From Maniola hyperantus (Eukaryota > Arthropoda > Insecta > Lepidoptera > Nymphalidae), in NCBI RefSeq assembly GCF_902806685.2, contig NC_048564.1, forward strand, positions 17,422,418 through 17,486,417: a stretch of DNA of 64,000 nt, read 5' to 3'. Numbering within the stretch: position 1 is the stretch's first letter; each line of letters starts with the position of its first letter. Both the position numbers and the translations under genes were made by a program. The notes beneath the pieces are model-generated. The model saw nothing but the letters and a program-made list of their open reading frames with translations. It had not been told where the DNA came from and did no database searches. Of this stretch, positions 51,468 to 60,802 are shown piece by piece.

Positions 51468-52469
51468 CGCGCGGCGAGAGTTTGGCTTTGACCGTTATTG
51501 CGCAGAAATCAGAAATTGGGTATCAACGGGCAATTAGTGGGGTGCGGGGCGGGTGTGTAGGCACACGCGGTGCTCTGATTGGCGCTCCACTGCTCCAGTC
51601 GTTCCCTGCCTCTCGCATCGATACGACGTACCGCGCACTCGTGTTGTACAATCACGTTCACAAGTGAATTGCTATTTTCGTTAATTGTTTATTGTTGTCG
51701 ATTGTTATTATTTGTTGAGTTTGTTTGTTTAAGTTTGTCAGTTAAGTTTTTTTTGTTAAATATTAAAAAGTGATTTGAAAATGCGTAAAAAAATATGTAA
51801 AAAGGTAAAAGATATAGAAGAAGAGTACGTCAAGAGTGACCATGTAGTTGATTTACTTACCGAGCAATTTATAATTCGCGTCGATGATAATTCCGAAGAC
51901 GATGATTCTGATGATGGTTATGAAGATGATGATGATGACAACTGCAACCGAGGAAGCCCTGAACCCGGACCCTCAACAAGCAAAAGACGTTGCACAATTT
52001 CGTGTCGCGGCAGCACCACTGGACCATGCGGTGATTTCATAGAAGGCGTTAAACCTTTAACTGATTCAGAATCTGAATAGCACTGCTGCTAAGACTTTTT
52101 TTTAATGTTAACTTTTGTATTTAATAATTATTTTAAGTTTTCTTTTGTTTGTATGTACCAATTTTACATGTATCTTGGAATAAATAATTTTATTAAAAAA
52201 CAATTATTTAGAATTTTCATCGCTGTCTCTGTAAACTTTAAAAGGAAATAAACATTTTATATAAGTAAAATAACTATCAATAGTTTTAATAAATGAAGAA
52301 GTTTATCTATTTCGTATTATTTTCTAGCATTATTACCACTGTACATGAATTTTGACCCACTCAAATATCCAACCTGGTACATAAAAAAGGAAAAGTATTG
52401 TGTGCGTGACAGTACCCATGCGCAGTAATCCCCTCCACCCGAAGGTCAAAGCCAAACTCTCGCCGCGCG
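51468..52469 (+). mobile_element. 1,002-bp element with perfect 26-bp inverted ends and a small acidic ORF
   Basis: The ends are cgcgcggcgagagtttggct plus ttgacc (51,468-51,493) and the exact complement at 52,444-52,469. Inside is a gene-like unit: a GC-rich promoter-like block with CCAAT-like gattggc (about 51,578), an AT-rich leader, an ORF (51,781-52,080) and an aataaa signal at about 52,181. A third, imperfect copy of the end motif lies at about 52,603-52,622 (gaagccaaacctctcc). No transposase domain is present. The superfamily is unknown to me. Confidence 0.75.
51781..52080 (+). CDS. Acidic 99-residue protein of unknown function inside a TIR element
   Basis: The ATG at 51,781 is preceded by an A-rich context, and the frame ends at TAG. 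The N-terminus is basic (MRKKICKKVKDIEEEYVK), followed by a hydrophobic-acidic segment (DLLTEQFIIRVDD). A long acidic run rich in D, E and S follows, then GPSTSKRR and a Cys/Gly-containing tail (CTISCRGSTTGPCGD) ending in SESE. It has no signal peptide or membrane segment. I do not recognise a family. Acidic N-terminal tails of this kind occur ahead of some transposases, such as piggyBac-type, so it may be a leftover N-terminal exon of a lost transposase. That is inference. Confidence 0.5.
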   Translation: MRKKICKKVKDIEEEYVKSDHVVDLLTEQFIIRVDDNSEDDDSDDGYEDDDDDNCNRGSPEPGPSTSKRRCTISCRGSTTGPCGDFIEGVKPLTDSESE

Positions 52470-52741
52470 ATCTGTACGTGCGCTTCAAAGCGCGGGTTCT
52501 GGCTAATGGGCTAGCGTGTAATAGAGTCATGATTGTATAAGATCGATGCACACACTCGAGGGAGCCTAACGTCCGCGCCCTTGCGCCTTGCCAGCGCCGA
52601 GTGGTTGAAGCCAAACCTCTCCTTTACGTGTTAATGTCAACAGCGCAAAAATAATTCATTTTATATCGCAGTGTTCTGTACACTTTTAGTTAAAGCGGGT
52701 TTGTTTCAAACTTTGTATTAAATTCATTATTTTTATTCATT

Positions 52742-52980
52742 TATTTGTCTCCTCTCAGAATGAGAAGGGTTTAGCCATAGTCTACCACGCTGGCCAAGTG
52801 CCGATTGGCAGATTTCAAACATATTTGAGAACTTTGTATGGAGGTTTGCTCACGATGTTTTCTTTCACCGTTAAAATAGTAGGTATTTAATTACTGAAAC
52901 ACACACAACACCGAAAAGCTAGAGGAGTGAGTCCGGGACCTAATCCTGGACCCGCCGACTTCTTAACCACTAGGTTTTAT
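52742..52980 (-). mobile_element. tRNA-related SINE, different family
   Basis: On the minus strand it begins near aacctagtggttaagaagtc, an A-box-like head, with a degraded B box (ggattaggtcc). A body follows containing the complements of ctcacgatgttttctttcac, acgctggccaagtgc and tctcagaatgagaagggttt. I recognise these as a widespread lepidopteran SINE. The ATT run at 52,979-52,995 abuts its head. Confidence 0.65.
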
Positions 52981-53037
52981 TATTATTATTATTAAACTAA
53001 GTGGTTATCTACCACTAGGTGATTACCACTTTATTCC

Positions 53038-53099
53038 ACAACTAGCGAATGCCCGAAACTTCGTTTGCGTGGACTTTTTTCCTGTGAGAATACGTAAGG
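53038..53099 (-). mobile_element. Helitron-like 3' end fragment
   Basis: acaactagcgaatgcccgaa, acttcgtttgcgtgga is the complement of a Helitron-like terminus. The pogo element at 53,102 begins just beyond it and may have inserted into it. Confidence 0.5.
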
Positions 53100-53579
53100 T
53101 AGGGGAAGGTGGGGTACACTGGACCGTGGTAAACAGTGGATCAACGCGTATATCTCATATTCTGTAAACTACGCACACATAGAACATAGACGAATCGTGC
53201 GATCTAATACTTACGGCCCCCCCGCGCCAGTAGTCTTCTCGTTCTAGCTGTGGATGGACGCGTTGCCGCCATCGCGCTCTCCGTAAGTACCAAATCTATT
53301 TTTTCCCCCGTGTTTATTGTATGTTTTTTACTGAAAACTATTTAGAATTTTTTAAATATTATTAAGCTATATATATAACGATCTAATAAGCTCTCGAAAA
53401 AAAGATTTTGATGTTCTTAAAGATTATGCTAATTACAGAAATGCCTTAGGCTTTCAGATATGGTATATTGGGGAACAGTGGACTATTTCTTGATGGGGCA
53501 CAGTGGACTGCGATCCACTGTGCCCCGAACTGTAATGTATTAACAGCACTTAATTCGTTGATTGTTTCAGACTAACAAC

Positions 53580-55466
53580 ATGGTTCGTAATAGAAAAAGA
53601 AAGACCAATATTGGTCTCACCAGTGAAGAACAGATGAAGAGTGACCTAATTTTAGAAGGTAATAAAATTAGGAAAGTAGCCAAATTAAAAAATATTCCAT
53701 ACACTACTCTGCAGAGATATTTTACAAAAGTGACAAGAAGCGGCGGTGACATTCGACTAACACCTAATTACAGAGTCAATAAAATCTTCACTGAGGAGCA
53801 GGAACAGTCACTAGTTGAGTTCATTATCACATGTAGTCAAATGTTTTATGGCCTAACTCCAATAGAGGTTAGGCAGCTTGCATATGAAATGGCCGTCACT
53901 AATAATATTAAAATACCACAAAAATGGCATGACACACAGCTAGCTGGAATGGAATGGTATTATGGTTTTAGAAAACGCCACACAGTTTTAAGTCTCCGAA
54001 CACCTGAAGGTTGTAGTCTCAGTAGAGCTACTTCTTTTAATAGATACAACGTGAACAGTTTTTTTGATAACCTCGAAACAGCGATGTTGAGGAATGAATC
54101 ATTCGGAGATGGTATAAGAATTTTTAACCTTGATGAGACCAATACAGTGACGGTCCAAAAATCGAGTAAAGTATTAGCTGTTAGAGGGCAAAAGCAAGTA
54201 AATAAGGTCACAAGTGGTGAAAAAGGGACACTTGTAACGACTTGCTACATAGTCAACGCACTAGGCAATGTTCTTCCGCCTGTGATGATTTTCCCACGCG
54301 TACATTTTAAGCAGCATATGATTTCCGGAGCTCCAACAGGCACTTTAGGACTTGCTAATGTCTCAGGCTGGATGAACAGCTCACTTTTTGTAAAAACTAT
54401 GCAGCACTACATTAATCATACTCAAAGTAGCAAAGAAAATCCATCACTGCTAATAATGGACAATTATGAAGCTCATATTTGCATAGAAGCCATCAATTTA
54501 GCCAAAGAGAATGGTGTTACAATTCTTACAGTTCCTCCTCACTCAACAGGGAAACTGCAACCATTAGATGTTGCGATTTTTAAGCCTTTTAAGACAGCTT
54601 ACAACGCTGCTATCGACAGTTGGATGATGCGCCATCCTGGAAAAACTTTTTCAATATACGAGGTCGCACAGTGCGTGAAAGAAGCACATATGAAATCTAT
54701 GACCCCAGCTAACATTTGCAGCGCATTTCAATGCACGGGAATATTTCCCTATAATAGGGATATATTTAATGACGAAGACTTTGCTCCAAGTGAAGTGACG
54801 AACAGAGAAATTTCGCAACAGGTCACTCTACCTGAAGATGAAAGCCGCACAATAAACCCTTCTCCATCCATTCTCACTGGGGACAATGGAGCTGATGAGA
54901 ACCTAATTATGACAGAATCGATAAATCACACGATGACAAATCTTGAACCACAATTGTCAACTCCACCAAATGCCGTGGATTTCGATTACTCTGCCAATTC
55001 TGCACCACAAGATCGCTTAATTCCAGAATCATCAACGACAGCCAAAACAATGATTGCCAAAAGTGTCGAGAATGATGCATCGTTCAATCAAAAAAGTGTT
55101 GCGACTCCATCATCACCACCATTCCAGAATACAGATAGTCAAGCGAAAACTTTTTCAAGTCCCTTTGATTTTCGAGGGATTCCAAAAGCTGCTCCCAGAA
55201 AAAATAGTCGAGTACCACGTCGCAAAGGTAAATCGATGATAGCTACAGATACGCCAAATAAAGAAGAAATAGAGAAACGTCACCAAGAAAAAAAGAAAAA
55301 ACAATATCAGCAAGAGATCAAGAGAACTAAAAAAAAATTTTTGCAGTCCGAGTCGAGTGAAGAAGATAATAAGCATGAAAAGAGGAATAATAAATCAGGG
55401 AAAAAGCTAAGACCGCGACAGAGAAGTGTGAAAATACGGAAAATTTCTGAGTCAGAGACAAGTTAA
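53580..55466 (+). CDS. pogo-type transposase, main part
   Basis: 628 codons from ATG 53,580, which follows a good splice acceptor (gattgtttcag) and not the upstream non-ATG extension. Residues about 8-55 form a pipsqueak-type helix-turn-helix (SDLILEGNKIRKVAKL, IPYTTLQRYF). About 70-140 is a CENP-B-like second DNA-binding region (WYYGFRKRH). The DDE_1 catalytic core has D185 (FNLDETN), D294 (LLIMDNYEAH) and D330 (LQPLDVAIFKPFK), a DD35D triad. The tail is Ser/Lys-rich and nuclear-signal-like (PRRKGKS, KEKKKK). It would bind the element ends and catalyse cut-and-paste transposition in the nucleus. The frame ends at TAA 55,464-55,466, but the same frame stays open afterwards, so the product looks truncated. 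Confidence 0.92.
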   Translation: MVRNRKRKTNIGLTSEEQMKSDLILEGNKIRKVAKLKNIPYTTLQRYFTKVTRSGGDIRLTPNYRVNKIFTEEQEQSLVEFIITCSQMFYGLTPIEVRQLAYEMAVTNNIKIPQKWHDTQLAGMEWYYGFRKRHTVLSLRTPEGCSLSRATSFNRYNVNSFFDNLETAMLRNESFGDGIRIFNLDETNTVTVQKSSKVLAVRGQKQVNKVTSGEKGTLVTTCYIVNALGNVLPPVMIFPRVHFKQHMISGAPTGTLGLANVSGWMNSSLFVKTMQHYINHTQSSKENPSLLIMDNYEAHICIEAINLAKENGVTILTVPPHSTGKLQPLDVAIFKPFKTAYNAAIDSWMMRHPGKTFSIYEVAQCVKEAHMKSMTPANICSAFQCTGIFPYNRDIFNDEDFAPSEVTNREISQQVTLPEDESRTINPSPSILTGDNGADENLIMTESINHTMTNLEPQLSTPPNAVDFDYSANSAPQDRLIPESSTTAKTMIAKSVENDASFNQKSVATPSSPPFQNTDSQAKTFSSPFDFRGIPKAAPRKNSRVPRRKGKSMIATDTPNKEEIEKRHQEKKKKQYQQEIKRTKKKFLQSESSEEDNKHEKRNNKSGKKLRPRQRSVKIRKISESETS

Positions 55467-55478
55467 GAAGGCAGTGAT

Positions 55479-55856
55479 ATGAGCATATATTCTGAAGAAG
55501 AAGGCTATGATGTCGAAGAAGAAAGAGATGAAATAGATCCAGAGAATTTTTTTCCTCTTGGAACTACCCCCAAAGAAGGCAATTTTGTTTTAGTGCAATT
55601 TGTTGCACATAAAACGAAAGTATTTTACATAGGAAAGATTATAGGGACAAAAACTGGAACAGATTACGATATTAGCTTTTTAAGAAAGAGTTTAAAAGTG
55701 AAGAATGGATATATATTACCAGATGTTCCAGATATAGCTTCAGTACCATTAGAGGATATAAAATTGATTCTACCCTCGCCTACCTTTGGTGGAACCAAAC
55801 GTCAACAACAGGTCTGTAAATTCAATCTTGACCTTTCTAGATTGAATTTGCGTTGA
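55479..55856 (+). pseudogene. C-terminal domain of the pogo transposase, after an in-frame stop
   Basis: 125 codons in the same frame as the transposase, separated from it by TAA and four codons. An acidic stretch (EEEGYDVEEERDEIDPENFF) leads into a compact beta-rich domain: NFVLVQFVAHKTKVFYIGKI, YDISFLRKS, then LPDVPDIASVPLEDIKLILP. I recognise this as the small C-terminal domain found on related insect pogo-like proteins, possibly a Tudor/SH3-type fold. It has its own ATG at 55,479, but the simplest reading is that one nonsense change split a longer protein. Stop-codon readthrough is the alternative. Confidence 0.7.
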
Positions 55857-56261
55857 TTTTTAATTATTATTGTTAAATAATAATAATTAAAACTATTGAT
55901 TAGATTAACAATTAATGTTTTATTTAACACATTGCATCAGTCCACTGTTACTCAGCTAAACTAGCATAGTAATTTCGTGTGTTATTTCACTGTGCCCCGC
56001 TACGACCCACAGTACCCCGCAAGTAGATCCAGTGTAACCCAAATGCGGGGTACAGTGGATCAATTCCCACTTTTTAAAAAAAACCTTGGCATCTAAAAAC
56101 TAGTGGTGATTTTGCCAAAATTGAGATGAATTTATGTCATTAACATCTCATGTTATCAATCAACCTCAAAAAGTTCGTAATTAATCGTCCATGTAGTGTT
56201 TTATGTCGTCTTAAAAAAAAAGTGATTCACTGTACCCCTCTTTCCCCTACACTAAGGGTGA

Positions 56262-56345
56262 AATCTATAGAGCGCACTCTGACTTTGTTTAGACTTAAGA
56301 TAGAGTTAAAACGAGACAGATGTATATTTCGCACATAAATCTGTC
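56262..56345. mobile_element. Foldback MITE half (gcgcactctgactttg family), copy 2
   Basis: gcgcactctgactttgtt, agacttaaga, gagttaaaacgagacaga repeats the left half of the element at 35,374-35,505. The right half is nearly lost. Confidence 0.65.
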
Positions 56346-56611
56346 TCGCACAGCCTCTTTGTTATATTTTTTCGTTCGCTATAGGAACTGTTAGCGGCCG
56401 CTCGACGGTTCTAATTGCTTTAATTATAATATAAGGAAGTACCTTGCGGCCTGCGGCCCGAGCGGGAGCGCACTTTACGTTTGTTTCACGAATAAACACT
56501 TGGTAATGAACAATTCAATGTCACGACAATTAAATATGCATTGATTGGCGCGGCTCACCTCGGCGAATAATTTAATTAATAATAATATATATAACTAGGC
56601 AGAAATCTGAA

Positions 56612-56817
56612 TATATAAAAGGAAATGCTAACTAACTGGTCTAATCAACGCACAGCTCAAACTACCTAGGTACTGGACGGATCGGGCTAAAATTTGTCAC
56701 TTCATGCAGATGAATTTATGAGGTAGACATCCGCTAAGAAAGGATTTTTAAAAATTGAATCCTTAAGGGTTTTAAATTTGTGTAGTCCACGCGGACGAAG
56801 TCGCAGGAATAAGCTAG
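56612..56817 (+). mobile_element. Helitron-like element (class B)
   Basis: atataaaaggaaatgctaac, cacagctcaaactacc, gatcgggctaaaatttg, and the end tccacgcggacgaagtcgca, ggaataagctag|ta. Confidence 0.7.
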
Positions 56818-57312
56818 TAATAAATATATAACTAGGTACTACTACAGTACCTCACCCAGGCCAGGAGCCCAATCTAACCAAAACAATTTAAAACTGGGCG
56901 AGCTTCTATGAAATACTGGCACGTGATGTTAAAATTGTTATTACACTTAACACTGACAGAGGACGTGGATTTCACGTATTTTGCAAGACCCTCTATTTAA
57001 TAATCACTGAGAAATAATTTATTTTTGCATAGGCAATTTATACGGAATTATGAATAGCAATGTTTTGGATGTATGAAATATTAGACACCACAACAAACCG
57101 TAAAGAAAAATGATACTGTCCGTAAAAGATTATATACGTACGTTTTACATTTATAATACAATACGATTGAAAGAGATCTATCTCCCTAGAGTGGTGTCAA
57201 ATCTTATTATGGGTTCGAGAGCCGGGCTGGGACGCTGCCGTGATTGCTTCCACCTTCTACAATATTACGTTTCATTTTAAATCGCCTCGAAACAGCGATA
57301 TCAATGTTTCTA
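56818..57312. other. No gene recognised (about 495 bp)
   Basis: AT-rich sequence without support for coding or repeat ends. Confidence 0.4.
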
Positions 57313-57870
57313 TAGATGCGGCGCTTCATAGTAACAATATGTTCTAATGAACATCGGAGCACACGAGTAGTATATCGGAGTCCGCACAGCGCACTCCTGT
57401 CAGAGTGGACTAGACTACAGTGAGGGAACTCACGGTTCTATCCTGAATCGACGCTATGACAGATACTAGGCTATAGGTGACGTGAAGTCGAAGAAGAATA
57501 TGCTATTCATAGGCTACCTAGCGTCAAATGTGGGATCATTTGACGCCTGCCAGTGACATCGGAGCCTCGACGTTTTGTTACAAGTTCCATAACTATCAAC
57601 AGGGGCCCTACTACCATCGCATAAACTACACAACTGGTATGAAAATGTCGAAACAATATTGAAACATTATTACTTTAAGCGGTGGCAGTACGACCCCTGA
57701 ACTGTGTTCCTGTCAATTTTAAACCGCTTTAGACGCAGTCCGTTTCTTCAAACATAATTGAACTTTGACAAAAGCGAAAGTTTAAATTTGTCTTAAACGG
57801 ATTACGCTTGACAGGAGAGCGGACACCGATGTTTGTTGGAACGTCTTGTTACTATGAAGCGCCGCATCTA
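57313..57870. mobile_element. DNA element with about 45-bp inverted ends
   Basis: The left end tagatgcggcgcttcatagt, aacaatatgttct, then gaacatcgg is mirrored at the right end (ccgatgtttgttggaacg, tcttgttactatgaagcgcc, gcatcta). The length is 558 bp with TA at both outer borders. The interior contains the dispersed gcctgccagtgac...acgttttgtta block (57,550-57,595) and no ORF. Confidence 0.75.
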
Positions 57871-58067
57871 GTGAAATATTTATATTGCTGCCTCTAAATA
57901 AGAATAGAATCATTATTGTGGAATAATAATGCCTTTTAAAGGTTTGTGCGTTTTCAATGCCGTGTGACCTTCTAGCAGCTACGAGCCTTTGCTGCGCTGT
58001 TACACAATTACTATGTCGTAATCGTTGTGAATGTCCTGTTATGTCACAGTCCTCTGCTATTATCCAT

Positions 58068-58281
58068 GCTAATAATATTATTATAAAAGCGAAAGTGTGT
58101 CTGTCTATCTGTCTGTCTGCTAGCTTTATACGATTTTTATGAAATTTGGTACAGAGTTAGCTCACATCCCGGGGAAGGACATGGGCTACTTTTCATTTTT
58201 CATCCCGGAAAATCAAAGAGTTCCTACGGGATTTTTGAAAACCTACATAATATAGATCCACGCGCATTAAATCGCAGGCAT
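58068..58281 (+). mobile_element. Helitron-like element (class A), decayed 3' end
   Basis: ctaataatattattataaaa, gcgaaagtgtgtctg with a (GTCT)n run, tttggtacagagttagctca, ggggaaggacatgggctac. The 3' hairpin region (ccacgcgcattaaatcgcag) is mutated and CTAG is lost. Confidence 0.65.
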
Positions 58282-58466
58282 ACATATGTATGTATTAGGT
58301 ATATAGTTTGCCTGTATATTTATCTGTCCGTGTCTCATATAAATCACCGAATCATCCAAAATTACTGATCACTAAAATAAATCCATTAGTTAGTTAGCCA
58401 CCATGGTCGCTAACTATGGACCTCATAAGAATGCTCAGAGTCACTCAGTTTCGAGTTTCTCTATGT

Positions 58467-58566
58467 AATCAAATCAGAAATGAGGAGATCCGTAGGAGAA
58501 CCAGAGTAACCGACATAATGTAGCTTAATGGGTTGCTAAGCTGAAGTGACAATGGGCGGGGCACGT
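58467..58566 (+). mobile_element. RTE-type LINE fragment, copy 4
   Basis: aatcagaaatgaggagatcc, gtaggagaaccagagtaacc and gacataatgtagcttaatgg match the upstream part of the copy at 31,131. The downstream part and tail are missing. Confidence 0.65.
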
Positions 58567-58820
58567 AGTAATTGACTTATGTGTGTTCATTTTTATTAAT
58601 ATAATTAATCACATTGCTTTGTGAACTATGCGCTAGCTATTTACGACAAAATAATTATAAATCTAAGTCTACATTCCGTGATCATAACCAACAAAGAATA
58701 TTAACTTTTCAGAAAACTATGCACTTTTTGGCAAAATTAGTTAATCTTTCAGCTTTTCAAGATGAGCTCTGAAAAACAAGCCATATGAAATATTTAGTAT
58801 AAAGAATATTAGCCATATTA

Positions 58821-58965
58821 AATGACTAATATTCCCCTTACCTCTCCAATTAAGCGTCAGGCTTGTGCTAGGAGTAGGTACGACAATAGTGCAACGGACG
58901 GGATTTGAACCGTCGACCTTTCGGTTTTCAGTCCACTCCTATACCGGTTGAGCTATTGAGGCTCT
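58821..58965 (-). mobile_element. tRNA-derived SINE, copy 2 (better preserved)
   Basis: On the minus strand it starts gcctcaatagctcaaccgg, an excellent A box. A tRNA-like anticodon arm follows with loop ctgaaaa (GAA, as in tRNA-Phe), then a perfect B box (ggttcaaatcc). The remaining body matches the copy at 18,350. Not a functional tRNA, because the acceptor stem does not pair. Confidence 0.85.
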
Positions 58966-59079
58966 ATTAGATTCTAGACTAGATAGAATCTATCTAGATT
59001 ACCAGAGAAGTGGTAACGCGGGAAACTATGGTTCAGCTCGAACGATCTATGGTGACGTCAGCAAGTACAGTACGCGCCA

Positions 59080-59212
59080 GAAAATAATGTACAGGCGTTG
59101 TCTCTGTTACTCATACCTATGTGACGTTTTGTCGGTCTCAACGACAGAGACAATGCTCTAAAAATTCGCTATCTCCTTCTAAAGGTCGAAGTACATTATT
59201 TCCTGCCATAGC
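59080..59212. mobile_element. Small foldback MITE, copy 2
   Basis: Ends cagaaaataatgtac and gtacattatttcctg are inverted copies. The core is shared with 46,505-46,620. Length about 130 bp, non-coding. Confidence 0.6.
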
Positions 59213-60034
59213 ACTTGCTTTGAGCTGTCTAAAACCTGACCGCATTCCTATAAAAACCGTCAAGATCAGTTAAGATTCATTTACGTACTTGGTCATTGTA
59301 CATTCAGCGTTGGATAAAAAAGTTAACAAAAACTTGCTGTATTTAACTCTTAGGTATTTCTGTTGTAAGGAAATGGTTACACTTATTTTTATTTTAAAGT
59401 ATTTTCTAGACCAACTTAAGGCTATTATGATAATACTAACTATCATCTTTTATTTATTTATTATCAAATAAACTACCTATCTAGGTATGATTATTAACTT
59501 GGGAACGGGGAACTTTGAACCTATCATGAACTGTTAACCTGTTGAACCGATTAACTACAACTTATGAACTATATCTATAACTAACTTTATCTATTACCAA
59601 CTTTAACTACTAAACTGTCTGTGGGTAAACCCGATACGTCCCGTACACGGGAGTATGTTTGTGCTCACACGATTTTGTAAAGCAGTCGATTAGGTATAAT
59701 AATAAAACAACGGCCTCCACTCAAACACATAAATTTTCTGTTTGATTTTTTTTAATTTTTGGTGCTCCATTTTTAGTTTGTGTTGTCATTAAATTATAAA
59801 TTAATACTAATACAATAGTGAGGTCCCGCGAACGCGCGCGGCCTCCGTAAATGGGCAATCGGGAGCCCCGCGCGCCTTCGAGGCCCGGGCGACGAGCTCG
59901 GCACAATAAATAATAAGGTACAAAAGGAATTCAACGAAGTACCATCCGATGGTTCCGCACACACACACGCTCCACACGACACTCTTACGTCTACGATACC
60001 ACTAGCTATACAAAGTCGCGCTCACTGGGGCGCC
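59213..60034 (-). other. Probable 3' UTR and downstream region of tyrosine hydroxylase
   Basis: Downstream of the TH stop on the minus strand. The first 150 bp (59,820-60,034) are GC-rich and the rest AT-rich. AATAAA-type signals on the minus strand cluster at about 59,448-59,475, which would give a 3' UTR of roughly 0.6 kb. No other gene recognised. Confidence 0.45.
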
Positions 60035-60209
60035 TCACTCGAAGCGCGAGCCCCGCAGCTTGCTGATGGCGTTAGTGAGGTGGTTGATCTCCGTGTTGAG
60101 CTGCCAGATGAGCGTGTCCAGCTTCTCCACCGAGTCCAGCACCTCCACGCGCTCCGTGTGCGGGTTGAAGCGCACCTCGAACGGCCGCGACATCGTCGAC
60201 ACCCAGCGT
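60035..60209 (-). CDS. TH: Tyrosine hydroxylase, last coding exon
   Basis: 175 nt of coding sequence ending in TGA at 60,035-60,037. The acceptor on the minus strand is ttgttgtcag. It completes a split Arg codon from the previous exon and encodes RWVSTMSRPFEVRFNPHTER, then VEVLDSVEKLDTL and a C-terminal amphipathic helix (NTEINHLTNAISKL). The last part is the tetramerisation helix of the aromatic amino acid hydroxylases. RWVSTMSRPFEVRFNPHTER is typical of insect tyrosine hydroxylase (pale), and not of phenylalanine or tryptophan hydroxylase. The final residues GSRFE look species-specific. Confidence 0.93.
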
Positions 60210-60384
60210 CTGACAACAAGCAACATCTCATTAGCATTTCATTCAACATAATATTAAAACAAAAGTGAGAAAGAAGAGTAGTAAGAGTAAGAGCAAGAAA
60301 CAGAAGAGAGAAAAACGCACAGCTAAAAGTACTAGACTGATCTAGCTGAAATTTAGCATTCATATTATAAGTATTTATTAAAAC

Positions 60385-60490
60385 TATAAAGGTTTGCGCT
60401 TGACTGCAATCAAACCAAACAGGAGATGATGCAAAAAAAGATGGAGCAAGCCACCAGAAGGTGCCTATTCACTCTTCTTTTGAGGTACCA
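60385..60490. repeat. Dispersed repeat fragment (acttgactgcaat family) in the last TH intron
   Basis: gcgcttgactgcaatcaaac, gagatgatgc and aagatggagc resemble the repeat at 37,066 with strong divergence. Confidence 0.4.
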
Positions 60491-60572
60491 ATATTGTTGC
60501 TATTATGACGTAAGAAAGGATAAAAATATCAAAAAATTCAGGAATATGAGAGAATGACGAATAGTTAGTTAC

Positions 60573-60802
60573 CTGAATTTGTCTTTGGCATCGTCGAAGC
60601 TTTCAGCCACGTAATAGATAGGTTGGTACTCCTGGTCTTGGTACGGTTGCAAGGACGTGGAGGCCGGCTCGAAGGGTCTCAGCTCGGGCTTGTCACTGAG
60701 GGCGTGCAGGAGTTCTCCGATGGAGGACAGCAGGGCGGCGCCGTAGGCTTTCAGCTGGTGGTTTTCTTTGCACAGGCCGAACTCGACCGTGAACCAGTAC
60801 AC
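60573..60802 (-). CDS. TH: Tyrosine hydroxylase, penultimate coding exon
   Basis: 230 nt with acceptor tctctgtccag and donor ttcag|gtaact. It encodes VYWFTVEFGLCKENHQLKAY, then GAALLSSIGELLHAL and FEPASTSLQPYQDQEYQPIY and ends DAKDKFR. The Glu of WFTVEFGL is the third iron ligand of this family. The enzyme uses tetrahydrobiopterin, iron and oxygen to convert tyrosine to L-DOPA in the cytosol. In insects this feeds dopamine signalling and cuticle tanning and pigmentation. Earlier exons, including the two iron-binding histidines, are not within the readable part of the window, so the intron upstream is at least 2.8 kb. The phase with the last exon is exact. Confidence 0.95.

Larger units (their letters stand above)
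53102..56247 (+). mobile_element. pogo-type DNA transposon, 3.15 kb, nearly intact
   Basis: The ends are imperfect inverted repeats: ggggaaggtggggtacactg on the left, and on the right the complement of cactgtacccctctttcccc. Each end is flanked by the dinucleotide TA (53,100-53,101 and 56,248-56,249), the Tc1/mariner-pogo target. Further motifs of the type cagtggatc / gatccactgtgccccg recur inside both ends (53,515-53,528, 55,990-56,060) as subterminal repeats. It encodes a DD35D transposase with an in-frame stop. A likely 5' UTR intron runs from gtaagt at 53,283 to tgtttcag at 53,570. Confidence 0.9.

Noticed and set aside
60022..60363. Overlapping ORFs on both strands at the last TH exon
   Set aside because: GC-rich coding sequence opens other frames. 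Only the frame joining in phase to the upstream TH exon is real.
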